A stretch of 64,000 nucleotides of DNA from Cunninghamia lanceolata (lineage: Eukaryota > Streptophyta > Pinopsida > Cupressales > Cupressaceae): positions 754,001 through 818,000 of the forward strand of contig BSBN01000494.1 of NCBI GenBank assembly GCA_027924645.1, given 5' to 3'. Positions 11,919-23,584 of this stretch are shown here, in pieces (the first letter of the stretch is position 1; every line of letters starts with the position of its first letter). The translations under genes and the position numbers were made by a program. The notes under the pieces are model-generated. The model was given only the letters and a program-made list of their open reading frames with translations. It did not search any database and had not been told where the DNA came from.

Positions 11919-13214
11919 TGTTGGATCTAGGGCATACAACTGAGAGGGGGGGGGGGTGAATCAGTTGTATAAAACTTCTTGCTCTTTCAAACACTTGATT
12001 CTTTGTTGTTAGTTAGTAGCATATCAATTAATCATCCATGGAAGCATAATACATAAACACAAGAGCAGATAAGCATCAACACATTGAACACCAAGATTTT
12101 GACGTGGAAAACCCGGTTAAGGGAAAAACCACGGGGTGATTAACCCAAGAATTATTCTCTGTTAGAAGAATAAAGAAAAATGAATGGCACATGCCAATTA
12201 GGGCTCACTGCCCGAGCACACTGCTCACAAAGAGGCCCACTGCCTACAAGGAGACACACTGTCTACAAAGTGATAAAAATCACAGTCTTGAACTGGAGAA
12301 TGACATCTCTACCATGTCCGGATCAGTTCCAATTAAGCCCAAAAACCTCTGTTCTGCCTTTCGCACTTCTCTTCGCTATGCCACACTCATCCACACACCA
12401 CACCACGAAATGAACTCACAGACCGTTATTTATACAAGACATCGACTTAGGATCAAACATCTAAGTCGGCAAACAATCATAAGAGTATCCGCAAGATGAA
12501 TAACACATCCGGTCGGCCACCACAAGAACATTCACAGGATGAACAACTCATCCGGTCGGCTAAACAGAGCAAGAACTTCATCCGGAAGAATAACTTCAAT
12601 TCCGGGCTCTACTATCAATGCGGATCAACAACACAACCTCAACACAATCCAGAAAACTTAAAAAGCCTGCCTGAATGTCCGGATACATCCGCACTTCCTT
12701 TACTTGCTGGAATCTCTTGTCTTCCTCATCCGGAACTTCAAGAACACAGTCTGTTGCCACTGTCATAATGCAAGAGGTACTTCCAGACCTCCAAATCATA
12801 CACAACTCGAGATGGCACATCACAAGGACATCCCAAATACTCTTTCCAATCCGCAGATTAGGATTGTACAATTCTGGACCTCACCGGACCTTTCTGTGAT
12901 CCTCTGTCACCTCTAAGCACTTGCCGGAACCGGTTCCACACAGACAGCCATAACTTCTTCAGGTCTTCATGCGGACCTCTGAAAACTTGACTGAAGCATC
13001 TCAAGACTCATATCTGCAAACCCTTTAATCCACATCCTCTGGTTCTCAACCTATCCAATATATTTGCCTTCTTCTCATCACTGTTCTTCACTGTTCCTGA
13101 CTGAGGGTAATTTTCTCAATATCCTCAACACACAGCTCATCCAATCCTTCTTGTCGATGTAATATGAGTATGTTGACATCAATGACAACACTTGTTTACC
13201 TCATACTTGCAACA
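11919..13214 (-). repeat. Copia-B 3' LTR (left copy)
   Basis: 1,296 bases with TGTTGG...GCAACA ends. It has a run of 11 G at 11946-11956, against 8 G in the other copy, which accounts for the whole length difference. Two short copies of catccggtcggc lie about 43 bases apart. Confidence 0.95.
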
Positions 13215-13525
13215 ATCTCCCCCTTTGTCATTGATGGCAACATGTGATGTGAAAAACCATCAAGACAAGAACTTCTCCTTTCTGTCACAGCTCCCCCTAT
13301 CAACAACAACTTTTTACATGTCTTCTCTCCCCCTTTGATCATTAACCACTTGTTTTTCACATGTCTTCTCTCCCCCTTTGACATCAATGGCAAAGGGCTC
13401 ATACTTGCAATTCTAATACATCAGAATCATACTAGCTGCTCCCCCTTAGTAGCAGCTCCCCATCATCAATCCGGATCACAAGATATGACTATGATATCCA
13501 CCGGACTGATGCACATCAGTGCATC
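13215..13525 (-). promoter_or_regulatory. Copia-B polypurine tract and repeated purine-tract copies
   Basis: Read on the minus strand, tgacaaagggggagat abuts the 3' LTR at 13215-13230 and is the likely plus-strand primer. Further copies of caaagggggagaga lie near 13328 and 13370, and a shorter one near 13440. CACCGGACTG occurs at 13499-13508. Clustered purine tracts next to the 3' LTR are a published trait of Sireviruses. Confidence 0.75.
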
Positions 13526-16500
13526 TTAGTTTATCACCGGAGGGGCCATGACCCCTAACTTCTCCCGGAGATATTCAAAAGAGTCCTTGGGAAGAGGTTT
13601 TGTAAAGATATCTGCAATCTGATCCTTGGAGGGAACATACTCCAATCTGACTTCTTCCTTGTTTACTTGTTCTCTCAAAAAGTGAAATTTGATAGATATG
13701 TGCTTAGTCTTAGAGTGCAATACCGGATTCTTAGAAATATTAATTGCACTTGAATTATCACAGAAAATTGTGATAGGCTCCTCATATTCAACTTTGATGT
13801 CTCTTAGCATCTGCTTCATCCATAAGATTTGAGTGCAACTACCTGCTGCTGCAATGTATTCTGCTTCAGTTGTAGACAGAGATATTGCATCTTGTTTCTT
13901 GCTTAGCCAAGAAATCAATCTCTTCCCCAAAAAGAATGCTCCACCACTAGTGCTCTTCCGGTCATCCACATCTCCTGCCCAATCTGCATCTGTGTAAGCA
14001 TGAAGAGAGAAATCCGGATCTCTAGGGTACCATAGACCATACTCAACTGTTCCTTTCAAGTACCTAAAAATTCTTTTGATTGCCATAACATGAGATTCTC
14101 TAGGATCAGCCTGGAATCTTGCCACAAGACCAACAGCCTGCATTATATCTGGTCTAGTTTGAGTGAGATACAACAATCCACCAATCATTGATCTATATTT
14201 TGTCTAATCTGCCTTTGGAGAGTCATCATCTTTGCTTAACTTACATCCGGTTGCCATAGGAGTGTTCATAGGTTTTGAGTCTTCCATACCAAATTTTCTT
14301 AACAATTCTTTCACATATTTGGTCTGAGAAATGAAGATCCCTTCTTTTGTTTGAGTAATTTGCAGACCCAAGAAGAAATTCATTTCACCAAGCATAGACA
14401 TTTCAAACTCACTTTTCATCTGATTTGCAAAAGTTTTGCACATACTATCTCTTCCTCCAAAAATGATATCATCCACAAACACTTCAACAATCAATATGTT
14501 TTCATGATCAATTTTGAAATATAAGTTACTGTCAGCAGTACCTTTGTTGAATCCAATCTGCACAAGATGCTTATCCAACCTTTCATACCATGCTCTTGGG
14601 GCTTGCTTCAATCCATACAAAGCTTTCTTCAACTTGCAGACCATATCATCATTATCAGACAATTGAAATCCATCCGGTTGTTCAATGTAGACTTCTTCTT
14701 CCAGATCACCATTTAGGAAGGCAGACTTGACATCCATCTGATATACCTTGAAGTCTTTGAAGGCAGCAAATGCAAGAAGTAATCTGACTGCTTCAATTCT
14801 TGCCACCAGAGCAAAAGTCTCTTCAAAGTCAATTCCTTCTATTTGAGAGTAGCCTTTGCAGACCAATCTAGCTTTGTTTCTGATTACTTCACCAGCTTCA
14901 TTTAGTTTGTTCTGGAAGACCCACTTGGTTCCAATTACATTCCTGTCTCTAGGTCTGGGAACAAGATCCCAAGTATGATTTTTCTCAATTTGCATCAATT
15001 CATCTTTCATTGCTTTGGTCCAGTTTTCATCATTGCAGGCTTCATTTATTGTTTTAGGTTCAATCTTTGAAATCAGACAACATTCATCCTGATTTTGAGC
15101 AACATTCCTTCTAGTTTGTACACCTTTGCTTTTGTCACCTATGATCTGATCTTCAGAGTGGTTCAGTCTTACATACCTTAGAATTTTGGGAGTATTCTGC
15201 ACTGCTGCTTCTTGATCAGGCTCATTCAAACCTATCTCTTCTTCCTGATTTACTGGATCAGGCTGACTCTGTCTCACCGGAGAGGATTGAGGTCCTTGAA
15301 CACTGTCTTGATCATCTTCATCAAACTCATAAAATCTTGAAGGCTTCTCAATTCCTTCATCAACTTTCACATTGGTGCTTTCTATCATCTTCCTCAATCT
15401 CTTATTGTAACATCGGTATGCTTTGCTTTGAGTGGAGTAACCCAGGAAAATTTCTTCATCACTTCTAGCATCAAACTTTCCTAGATCTTCATCTCTTTTA
15501 ATATAACACTTGCTACCAAATACTCTGAAATATTTCACAGTAGGAGTGATGCCAAACCAGAGTTCATAGGGGGTCTTACCGGTGTTGTTTCTGATTTGAA
15601 CTCGATTGAGAGTGTAGACTGCAGTGCTGATAGCTTCCTTCCAAAACATTTGAGGAACATTTGCTTCCAACATCATTGTCCTGGCAGCTTCCTGAATGGT
15701 CCGGTTCTTTCTCTCAACCACTCCATTCTGCTGTGGAGTCCTAGGAGCAGACAACTGTCTCCTTATACCCTGCTTCTCACAAAAGTCAATGAACTCACCA
15801 GATGTAAATTCACCACCTCTATCAGACCTTAGACACTTTAGTTTCAATCCGGTTTGATTCTCTACCATAGCTTTGAAGATCTTGAACTTCTCAAATGCTT
15901 CTGATTTTTCTTTTAGAAAGGTAACCCACATCATCCGGGAATGATCATCAATTAACAACATGAAATATCTATCACCTTGCAGACTCTTGATTCTTGTCGG
16001 ACCACAGAGATCAGTATGTACTAATTCCAACAGTCCGGTAGAAGACTGATCTTTGCTTTTGAAAGAGACTCTGCTTTGATTACCTAGCTGACATTCTTTG
16101 CACAAACTATTTGTAGGTTTCATCAATTTTGGAAGATCTCTTACGGCCTGAGTATTGCTTATCTTGATGATGTTATCAAAATTTACATGGCACATTCTTC
16201 TATGCCATAACCAACTCTGATCAATTTGAGCAAACAAACAACTTTTATTTGAACCAACCAGATGAAAGATATTACCTTTTGTCTGAGTACCGGATGCAAT
16301 CTCAGTTCCAGAGTTTGTAAAGATTCTGCATTTTCCATTTTTGAACCGGAGATCATAGCCTTTGTCCACCAACTGACCAACACTAAGAAGATTGTGCTTC
16401 AATCCTTCAACATACAGTACGTTACCTATTTTGCTCTTTCCATCGAAGGAAATAGTTCCCCTGCCTCTGATTCTGCCAGCAGAATTGTCACCAAACTTTA

Positions 16501-17680
16501 CCATTCCTCCTTCATACCTTTCCAAATTCAAGAACTTATTCTTGTCACCAGTCATATGGTGAGAACATCCACTGTCAATAACCCAATCATCCTTTTCTTC
16601 CACTTGAGCAGCCAAAGCTTTTTCAACAACTTTGTGATTGACAGATTCAGAGAGTATTGAATCTTCTTCCTTGATGGCAATAAACACCCACTCATTTCCG
16701 GATTTGCTTCCTAGTTCTGATTCATCATCTGTTACTCCTTCATTGTCATCTTCTTCGTGAACATAATAGCAATTCTTTTGAAACCTTTGTCTGTTAGTAT
16801 TAGACCTTGCAGATCTTTCCAGACATCTTGAAGCAAAATGACCAATCTTATTACAGTTGAAACACTTAAAGGGTAGTTTTCCTTCATACTTACCGGATCC
16901 TCTTAGCAGTCTCTTTGCAATGAGGGCTTCAAGTTGAGCTGTTTCTGCTTCTTCTTCTTCCATGTCTCTTCTTGCTTGATCATACCATGACATTTTCCTT
17001 GATGAGTTTTCTCCCGGATCAAATCTCTGTTTGCCTTTCACATAGGCACTGGCTTTGAAAGCAGATTCAATCTTGGGAGGATCATCTCCAAACTCGGTCA
17101 TTTCAAATGCAGCTAGTTTGCCAGCCAGTTGTTCTCTTGTGACAGTTGTGTGGGCTCTGAATTCATCAATGGCAGCAACCTTGATTTTGTAGGCAGCAGG
17201 AAGAGATCTTAGGATTTTGCAGACAATCTCATTTTCATCTAAAGTTCCACCAGCATTTCTGATTCCACATACCAGCTCATTCACTCTTGGCATAAAGGTA
17301 GTGATGTTTTTATCATCTCTCATTTTCAATCTTTCAAATTTCCCTTTCAGACTTTGCAACCTTGCACTGTTGACAAACTCATCTCCTTCATACAGAAGTT
17401 TCAGTTTAGTCAGGATCTCATATGCAGTTGGTAGGTCAATAACATTCGAGAGATCTGAGTCATTCAATGCACTTAGAAGAGCTTCCTTGGTTCGCAGATT
17501 GTTTTCAGCTTCTGTGATTTCATTCAGAGTTGTCGGACCACCTTGTGGAGGTACATATGGTTTTGAAACCATAGCCAAATATGCTTTTCCCATACATTCC
17601 AAGTGACACTTCATGCGACCTTTCCAGAGAGTGAAGTTGGTTCCATCGAACTTCGGACTATCCTTCTTGTATGACGACAT
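13526..17680 (-). pseudogene. Copia-B Gag-Pol polyprotein, one in-frame TAG
   Basis: About 1,384 codons from the ATG at 17680, interrupted only by TAG at 14204-14206. A TTG 15 bases upstream also opens the frame, but the ATG is conserved in Copia-A and Copia-C. Domains in order: UBN2-type gag; CCHC knuckle [14 protein letters not shown] (residues 273-286); protease DSG (369-371); integrase HHCC zinc site (H493, H498, C527, C530) and DDE triad D557, D620, E656; RT with [11 protein letters not shown] and FVDDIIFG (about 1068-1075); RNase H with YTDADWAGD, TEAEY and DNSSA. Spacing of the last two triad residues is 35, as in the family. The TAG falls between RT and RNase H where the relatives have Gln, which points to a CAG to TAG change. 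Readthrough cannot be excluded but is not indicated. ETFALVAR replaces the usual ETFAPVAR, one more likely transition. Confidence 0.95.
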
Positions 17681-17723
17681 CCTGGATCTCCTCAAGCGGT
17701 TAAGCTCCTATCAGAGGAACTTA

Positions 17724-17735
17724 GCTCTGATACCA
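17724..17735 (-). promoter_or_regulatory. Primer-binding site (tRNA-Met) of Copia-B
   Basis: The minus strand reads TGGTATCAGAGC two bases inside the 5' LTR, a perfect match to the plant copia primer site. It confirms the minus orientation. Confidence 0.93.
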
Positions 17736-17737
17736 AT

Positions 17738-19030
17738 TGTTGGATCTAGGGCATACAACTGAGAGGGGGGGGTGAATCAGTTGTATAAAACTTCTTGCTC
17801 TTTCAAACACTTGATTCTTTGTTGTTAGTTAGTAGCATATCAATTAATCATCCATGGAAGCATAATACATAAACACAAGAGCAGATAAGCATCAACACAT
17901 TGAACACCAAGATTTTGACGTGGAAAACCTGGTTAAGGGAAAAACCACGGGGTGATTAACCCAAGAATTATTCTCTGTTAGAAGAATAAAGAAAAATGAA
18001 TGGCACATGCCAATTAGGGCTCACTGCCCGAGCACACTGCTCACAAAGAGGCCCACTGCCTACAATGAGACACACTGTCTACAAAGTGATAAAAATCACA
18101 GTCTTGAACTGGAGAATGACATCTCTACCATGTCCGGATCAGTTCCAATTAAGCCCAAAAACCTCTGTTCTGCCTTTCGCACTTCTCTTCGCTATGCCAC
18201 ACTCATCCACACACCACACCACGAAATGAACTCACAGACCGTTATTTATACAAGACATCGACTTAGGATCAAACATCTAAGTCGGCAAACAATCATAAGA
18301 GTATCCGCAAGATGAATAACACATCCGGTCGGCCACCACAAGAACATTCGCAGGATGAACAACTCATCCGGTCGGCTAAACAGAGCAAGAACTTCATCCG
18401 GAAGAATAACTTCAATTCCGGGCTCTACTATCAATGCGGATCAACAACACAACCTCAACACAATCCAGAAAACTTAAAAAGCCTGCCTGAATGTCTGGAT
18501 ACATCCGCACTTCCTTTACTTGCTGGAATCTCTTGTCTTCCTCATCCAGAACTTCAAGAACACAGTCTGTCGCCACTGTCATAATGCAAGAGGTACTTCC
18601 GGACCTCCAAATCATACACAACTCAAGATGGCACATCACAAGGACATCCCAAATACTCTTTCCAATCCGTAGATTAGGATTGTACAATTCCGGACCTCAC
18701 CGGACCTTTCTGTGATCCTCTGTCACCTCTAAGCACTTGCCGGAACCGGTTCCACACAGACAGCCATAACTTCTTCAGGTCTTCATGCGGACCTCTGAAA
18801 ACTTGACTGAAGCATCTCAAGACTCATATCTGCAAACCCTTTAATCCGCATCCTCCGGTTCTCAACCTATCCAATATATTTGCCTTCTTCTCATCACTGT
18901 TCTTCACTGTTCCTGACTGAGGGTAATTTTCTCAATATCCTCAACACACAGCTCATCCAATCCTTCTTGTCGATGTAATATGAGTATGTTGACATCAATG
19001 ACAACACTTGTTTACCTCATACTTGCAACA
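17738..19030 (-). repeat. Copia-B 5' LTR (right copy)
   Basis: 1,293 bases. On the minus strand a TATA-like tataaataa (18242-18250) is the promoter candidate. It differs from the left copy at about 13 sites, nearly all transitions and many of them in CpG or CCGG contexts. Confidence 0.95.
18242..18250 (-). promoter_or_regulatory. TATA box candidate in Copia-B 5' LTR
   Basis: tataaataa on the minus strand, about 500 bases before the LTR end. The equivalent site is conserved in the left copy and in the Copia-C LTRs. Confidence 0.5.
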
Positions 19031-19035
19031 AGAAC

Positions 19036-21885
19036 AACACCAATGATGTTCTATATGTGGAAGGACTAAAACATAATCTTCTCAGTGTTGGACAGTTGGT
19101 TGACAAGGGTTATGATCTTTGATTCAAGGATGGAAAATGTAGAATCTTGGAAAGTTTTGGAACTGAAATTGCATTCGGTACTCAAACTAGAGGTAACATC
19201 TTTCACTTAAGTAGTTCAGGAAAAAGTTGTTTAATTGCTCAAACTGATCAAAGTTGGTTATGGCATTAGAGGATGTGTCATGTAAATTTTGATAACATTG
19301 TCAAAATAAGTTCCACTCAAGCTGTAAGAGATCTTCTAAGACTTGTGAAACCTGATAGCATATGTAGAGAATGTCAATTGGGTAAATAGAGTAGAATTTC
19401 ATTCAAAAGTAAGGAACAAGGTTCAAGTGGGAGATTGGAACTGGTACATACTGATCTCTGTGGTCTTGCTAGAATTAGGAGTGTGCAAGGAGACAGATAT
19501 TTCATGTTACTGATTGATGATTACTCCCGGATGATGTGGGTAACTTTCCTAAAAGAAAAATCAGAAGATCTTGATAAGTTTAAGGTGTTCAAGATGATGG
19601 TTGAAAATGAGATTGGTGGGAAATTGAAGTGTCTAAGATTTGACAGAGGTGGAGAATTCACTTCCGGTGAGTTTGATGTCTTTTGTGAAAAGCATGGAAT
19701 AAAAAGATAGTTATCTGCTCCTAGGACTCCTTAACAAAATGGAGTTGTGGAAAGGAAGAACCAGACCATTCAAGAAGCTGTCAGGACCATGATGATGGAA
19801 AAAATGTTTCGCAAGTTTATTGGAGGGAAGCTATGAGTATTGCTATCTACAGTCTTAACTAGGTGCAGATCAAAGGAAATTCTGGTAAGACTCCTTATGA
19901 ACATGGTTTGGTCATCCTCCTACTGTGAGATATTTTAGAGTTTTTGGTAGTAAATGCTATATCAAAAGAGATGAGGATTTAGGCAAGTTTGAGCCAAGAA
20001 GTGTTGAAGAAATATTTTGGGATACTCAACTCAAAGTAAGGCTTACCGGTGCTTCAACAAAAGGTTGAAAAAGATTGTTGAAAGTGCTAATGTTAAAGTT
20101 GATGAAAGTAAAGGACATTCCAGGTATTGCAGATATGATTCAAATGATTAAGATGAAAGTCAAAGTTAAGGAAGGCAAGTTCAAATCTAGAATCAAATTC
20201 AGATTGATCCAGTAACTCTAGTAACTCAAGAGATTAGTGCAGAAGATGAGGAACAAGTTCAAGAAATAGAAGTTCAAACAATTTTCAAAACTCCCAGGTA
20301 TGTAAGGTTGAATCATCCTGAAGATCAGATCATAGGAGACAAGAGTAAAGGTGTCCAAACTAGGATGAAAATTACTAAAGATCAAGAGGAGATTTGTTTG
20401 ATTTCAAAGATTGAACCTAAATCAGTAAGTGAAGCTGATGAAAACTGGGTTCCTAGACCTGAGGACAAAAATGTGATTGGAACCAAATGGGTCTTCCAGA
20501 TTAAACTAAATGAAGATGGTGAGGTTGTAAGGAATAAGGCAAGGTTGGTATGTAATGGCTATTCTCAAGTGGAAGGAATTGATTTTGAAGAAACTTTTGC
20601 CCCGATGGCAAGGATAGAGGTAGTTAGATTATTTCTTACTTTTGCTGCTTTCAGAGATTTTAAAGTATATCAAATGGATGTCATGTCAGCATTCCTGATT
20701 GGAGATTTGGAGGAAGAAGTCTACATTGAGCAACCGGAAGGTTTTCAGCTGTCTAATCAGGGAGATATGATTTGTAGACCAAGAAAAGCCTTGTATGGAC
20801 TCAAGCAAGCTCCAAGAGCCTAGTATGCCAGATTGGATAAGCATTTGCTTAAGCTAGGATTTAGCAAAGGTACTGCTGATAGTAATCTGTACTTCAAGAT
20901 TAATCATGAGGACATTCTAATTGTTGAGGTCTTTGTTGATGATATCATTTTTGGTGGAAATGAATGTATGTGCAAAGCATTTGCTGATCAAATGAAAAGT
21001 GAGTTTGAGATGTCAATGTTTGGTGAGATGAATTTCTTCCTAGGTCTGCAAATTGTTTAGTCAGATAAAGTTATCTTCATATCTCAGTCCAAGTATGTGA
21101 AATAATTGTTGAAGAAGTTTGGAATGGAAGATTCAAAGCCAGTAGGTACACCTATGCTAACCAGATGCAAGCTAAGCAAAGATGATGACTCCCCCAAGGA
21201 AAAACAAAAAATGTATAGATCAATGATTGGAGGATTGCTCTATCTGACTCAGACCAGACCTGACATTATGAATGCAATTGGACTTGTTGCCAGATTTCAA
21301 GCTAATCCAAAAGAATCCCATGTTATGGCAGTCAAAAGAATTTTTAGATATCTCAAGGGGACAATTGATTATGGACTGTGGTATCCAAAGGACGATGACT
21401 TCACTCTTCATGCATATACAGATGCTGATTGTGTAGGAGATGTGGATGACAAAAAAAATACTAGTGGTGGTGCATTCTTCTTGGGGAGAAGATTGGTCTC
21501 TTGGATAAGCAAAAAACAAGAGGCAATATCTCTATCTACTGCAGAGGCAAAGTATATAGCAACAACAAATAATTGTACTCAAGTTCTGTGGATGAAGTAA
21601 ATGTTGAAGGACATCAGAATTGTGTTTGAGGAGCCAGTCACAATTTTCTCTGATAATTCTAGTGCAATAAGCATCTCAAAGAATCCAGTATTGCATTCAA
21701 AGACAAAACATATATCTATCAAGTTTCATTTCTTGAGAGAGAAGGTAAATGAGAATGAATTCAAGCTAGAGTTTGTGCCTTCAAAAGATCACATCACAGC
21801 TATATTCACTAAGCCTCTTCCCAAGGATACTTTTGAGTATCTTAGAGAGAAGTTAGGGGTCATTACCCCTCCTAATCAGAACTAA
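19036..21885 (+). pseudogene. Copia-A protease-integrase-RT-RNase H remnant
   Basis: This continues the Copia-A polyprotein after Copia-B. Recognisable in order: the post-protease stretch [11 protein letters not shown]/[11 protein letters not shown]; the GAG-preintegrase zinc region (WLWH, MCHVNF, CRECQLG); the integrase core ([23 protein letters not shown]); RT ([21 protein letters not shown] at about 20932-20958); and RNase H (YTDADCVGD, AEAKYIA, DNSSA), ending at 21885. Stops lie near 19122, 19267, 19387, 19708, 19732, 20821, 21058, 21103 and 21598, with frameshifts around 19800, 19910 and 20020. RNase H AEAKY replaces TEAEY, so one acidic residue is lost. It is clearly non-functional. Confidence 0.93.
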
Positions 21886-22228
21886 GATGCACTTATATGC
21901 ATCAGTCCGGTGGAATTCTCAGACATATCTTGACATCTGGATTGATGTTGAGAAGATACTACTCTAAGGAGTAGTCAGTATGCAAATGTTGGATCAGTCT
22001 GAAATAAAAAGGAGGAGAAGAGATAGCAAATATGTGCCCTTTGCCATTAATGTCAAAGGGGGAGAAAAGTCATGCAAAAAACTTGGAAGTGAATAATTGC
22101 TGGTGAAAGGGGGAGTAGTGAAGAAAGTGGTTGCAGGTGTGATAAGAGAAAGGGGGAGAAGTTTTTGTCTTGATGTTTGAATCCAGTTTTTCACATCATA
22201 TGTTGCCATCAATGACAAAGGGGGAGAT
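21886..22228 (+). promoter_or_regulatory. Copia-A 3' non-coding segment with four purine tracts
   Basis: aaagggggaga-type tracts begin near 22055, 22106, 22149 and 22217. The last directly abuts the 3' LTR and is the presumed polypurine primer. CAGTCCGGTG lies at about 21904-21913. The layout mirrors Copia-B and Copia-C. Confidence 0.8.
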
Positions 22229-23579
22229 TGTTGCAAATATGTGCCTAAGTGGTGTTGTCATTGATGTCAACATATCCTTGTTGCCTTTGGTGTCAACTGT
22301 ATCCTATATTGTTGTCTGTATAGAAGACTGGATTGTTGAGGATACTGAGAAAATTAATGACAATCAATGCATGCCAACCATATGGCTATGTAGAGGATTC
22401 TTAGAGGTTGCTCCAGTTAAGAATTGAGAAGTCCGCATAAAGATCTGAAGAAGTTATGGCCATCTAAGTAGAACCAGATTTTGCAGTATTCAGAAGAGAC
22501 AATGTAATAGTAACTTTGTTCGGATTGCTTCGTAGTGAAATATTATGGTCTGTGGATCTGAAGGCATGTTTGGGAAGTCATTGTGTATCATCAACTCCAA
22601 TGGTTTATGGTTTGGAGGTCTGCAAGCTATCTTTCTAGTTTGACAGTCATGACAGATAGTGTTCTTGAGGTTCCGGAGGAAAATACAAATGATTCTGGTA
22701 ATTTGGTTTAGAGTGAATGTTATTGGTGAATTCAATGTGCTTGTGGAGGTCTCTGGATCGTGTGGCTACTGTGTTGGAGGTCCACATTGAAGTTTGAGCT
22801 TGTTGATTGGAGACTTCTTCTTTGAGGTTAATATTCTTCCTAGTCTTGGCCGACTGGATGTTCCTGGCAAGATGCGGATGATCTAAAGAGCATTTTATGA
22901 ATCATGGTATGTTAATGGAGGAAGTTTCAAGTCTCAGCTATGTTTGGCCGATGGTGTAAAGATCTGCATTAAGTTTAGGTGACCTTGTTGATCATTCCAA
23001 GGTAGATGAAGTGTATAAATACTTATTGAAGAGTTGTGGAAAATTATCCTTGTATGAAATGAATTAAATCTGAAGAAAGGATCAAAAGAAGAGCAGAGAA
23101 GCAAAGGAGAGAAGGGAGTATGGAGAGAAGAGTCAGTGATGAAGAATTTGAAGATAGGAGTAGAAGTTTTGTGAGCCTTCAAAGTTACTGATTCAGGCAT
23201 GAATGTAGATTTTATTTCTCAGTTCATTATCTCTGTGTAAATCATAATTCCTTATAGGCAGTGAGCCTCTTCTTGAGCAATGAGCTCTAGGTAGTGTACC
23301 CGAAGGCATGTGCCTTCTATTTTCTTAAGTACTTTTAACATGGTACATATTTTTGTGGGTTAACCCCACCGTGGTTTTTCCCTTAACTGGGTTTTCCACG
23401 TCAAAATTTTGGTGTTGTGTGTTCATGTTGATTCTGCTCATGTGTTGACTTATGCTTGAATGTTTACATCATTAATTTGGTTGTAAATTAAGAAAGAAGA
23501 TTTAAAAGTGCAGAAAAGGTTAAAGTTTAGGGACAACTGATTCACTCCCCTCTCTCAGTTGTTTAGACTAATTCCAACA
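22229..23579 (+). repeat. Copia-A 3' LTR
   Basis: 1,351 bases, TGTTGCAAAT to TTCCAACA, followed by TSD gttca at 23580-23584. TATA-like sequence at 23014-23021. Confidence 0.93.
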
Positions 23580-23584
23580 GTTCA

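Larger units (their letters stand above)
11919..19030 (-). mobile_element. Copia-B: nearly intact Ty1/copia (Sirevirus-like) retrotransposon
   Basis: 7,112 bases on the minus strand, with LTRs of 1,296 and 1,293 bases that differ at about 13 positions plus a G-run length change. TSD is agaac. On the minus strand the order is 5' LTR (19030-17738), primer site, one polyprotein frame with a single TAG, 3' non-coding segment with repeated purine tracts, and 3' LTR (13214-11919). It is the innermost and youngest element here. Sequence and layout match Copia-A and Copia-C, so the three are related families. I place them near Sirevirus because of the purine-tract cluster and CACCGGACTG, but no env-like ORF is present. 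Confidence 0.95.
9287..23579 (+). mobile_element. Copia-A: Ty1/copia (Sirevirus-like) retrotransposon inside E1, split by Copia-B
   Basis: LTRs 9287-10623 and 22229-23579 both start TGTTGCAAAT and end TTCCAACA. A perfect tRNA-Met primer site follows the first, and a purine tract precedes the second. The coding part runs gag, protease, integrase, RT, RNase H, the order of Ty1/copia, and is cut at 11918/19036 by Copia-B. LTR divergence is about 8 percent by eye over the first 400 bases. Numerous stops and frameshifts show that it is dead. Repeated purine tracts near the 3' LTR and CAGTCCGGTG near 21905 suggest Sirevirus affinity. I see no envelope-like ORF. Confidence 0.92.

Noticed and set aside
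12180..12900. Overlapping 70-100 codon frames in the Copia-B LTRs, repeated at 17996-18715
   Set aside because: They recur only because the LTR is duplicated. They lie in several frames and both strands and carry no family signal.
21886..22228. Envelope-like ORF expected in some Sireviruses
   Set aside because: Only about 340 bases separate the RNase H stop from the 3' LTR, and they hold purine tracts, not a reading frame.
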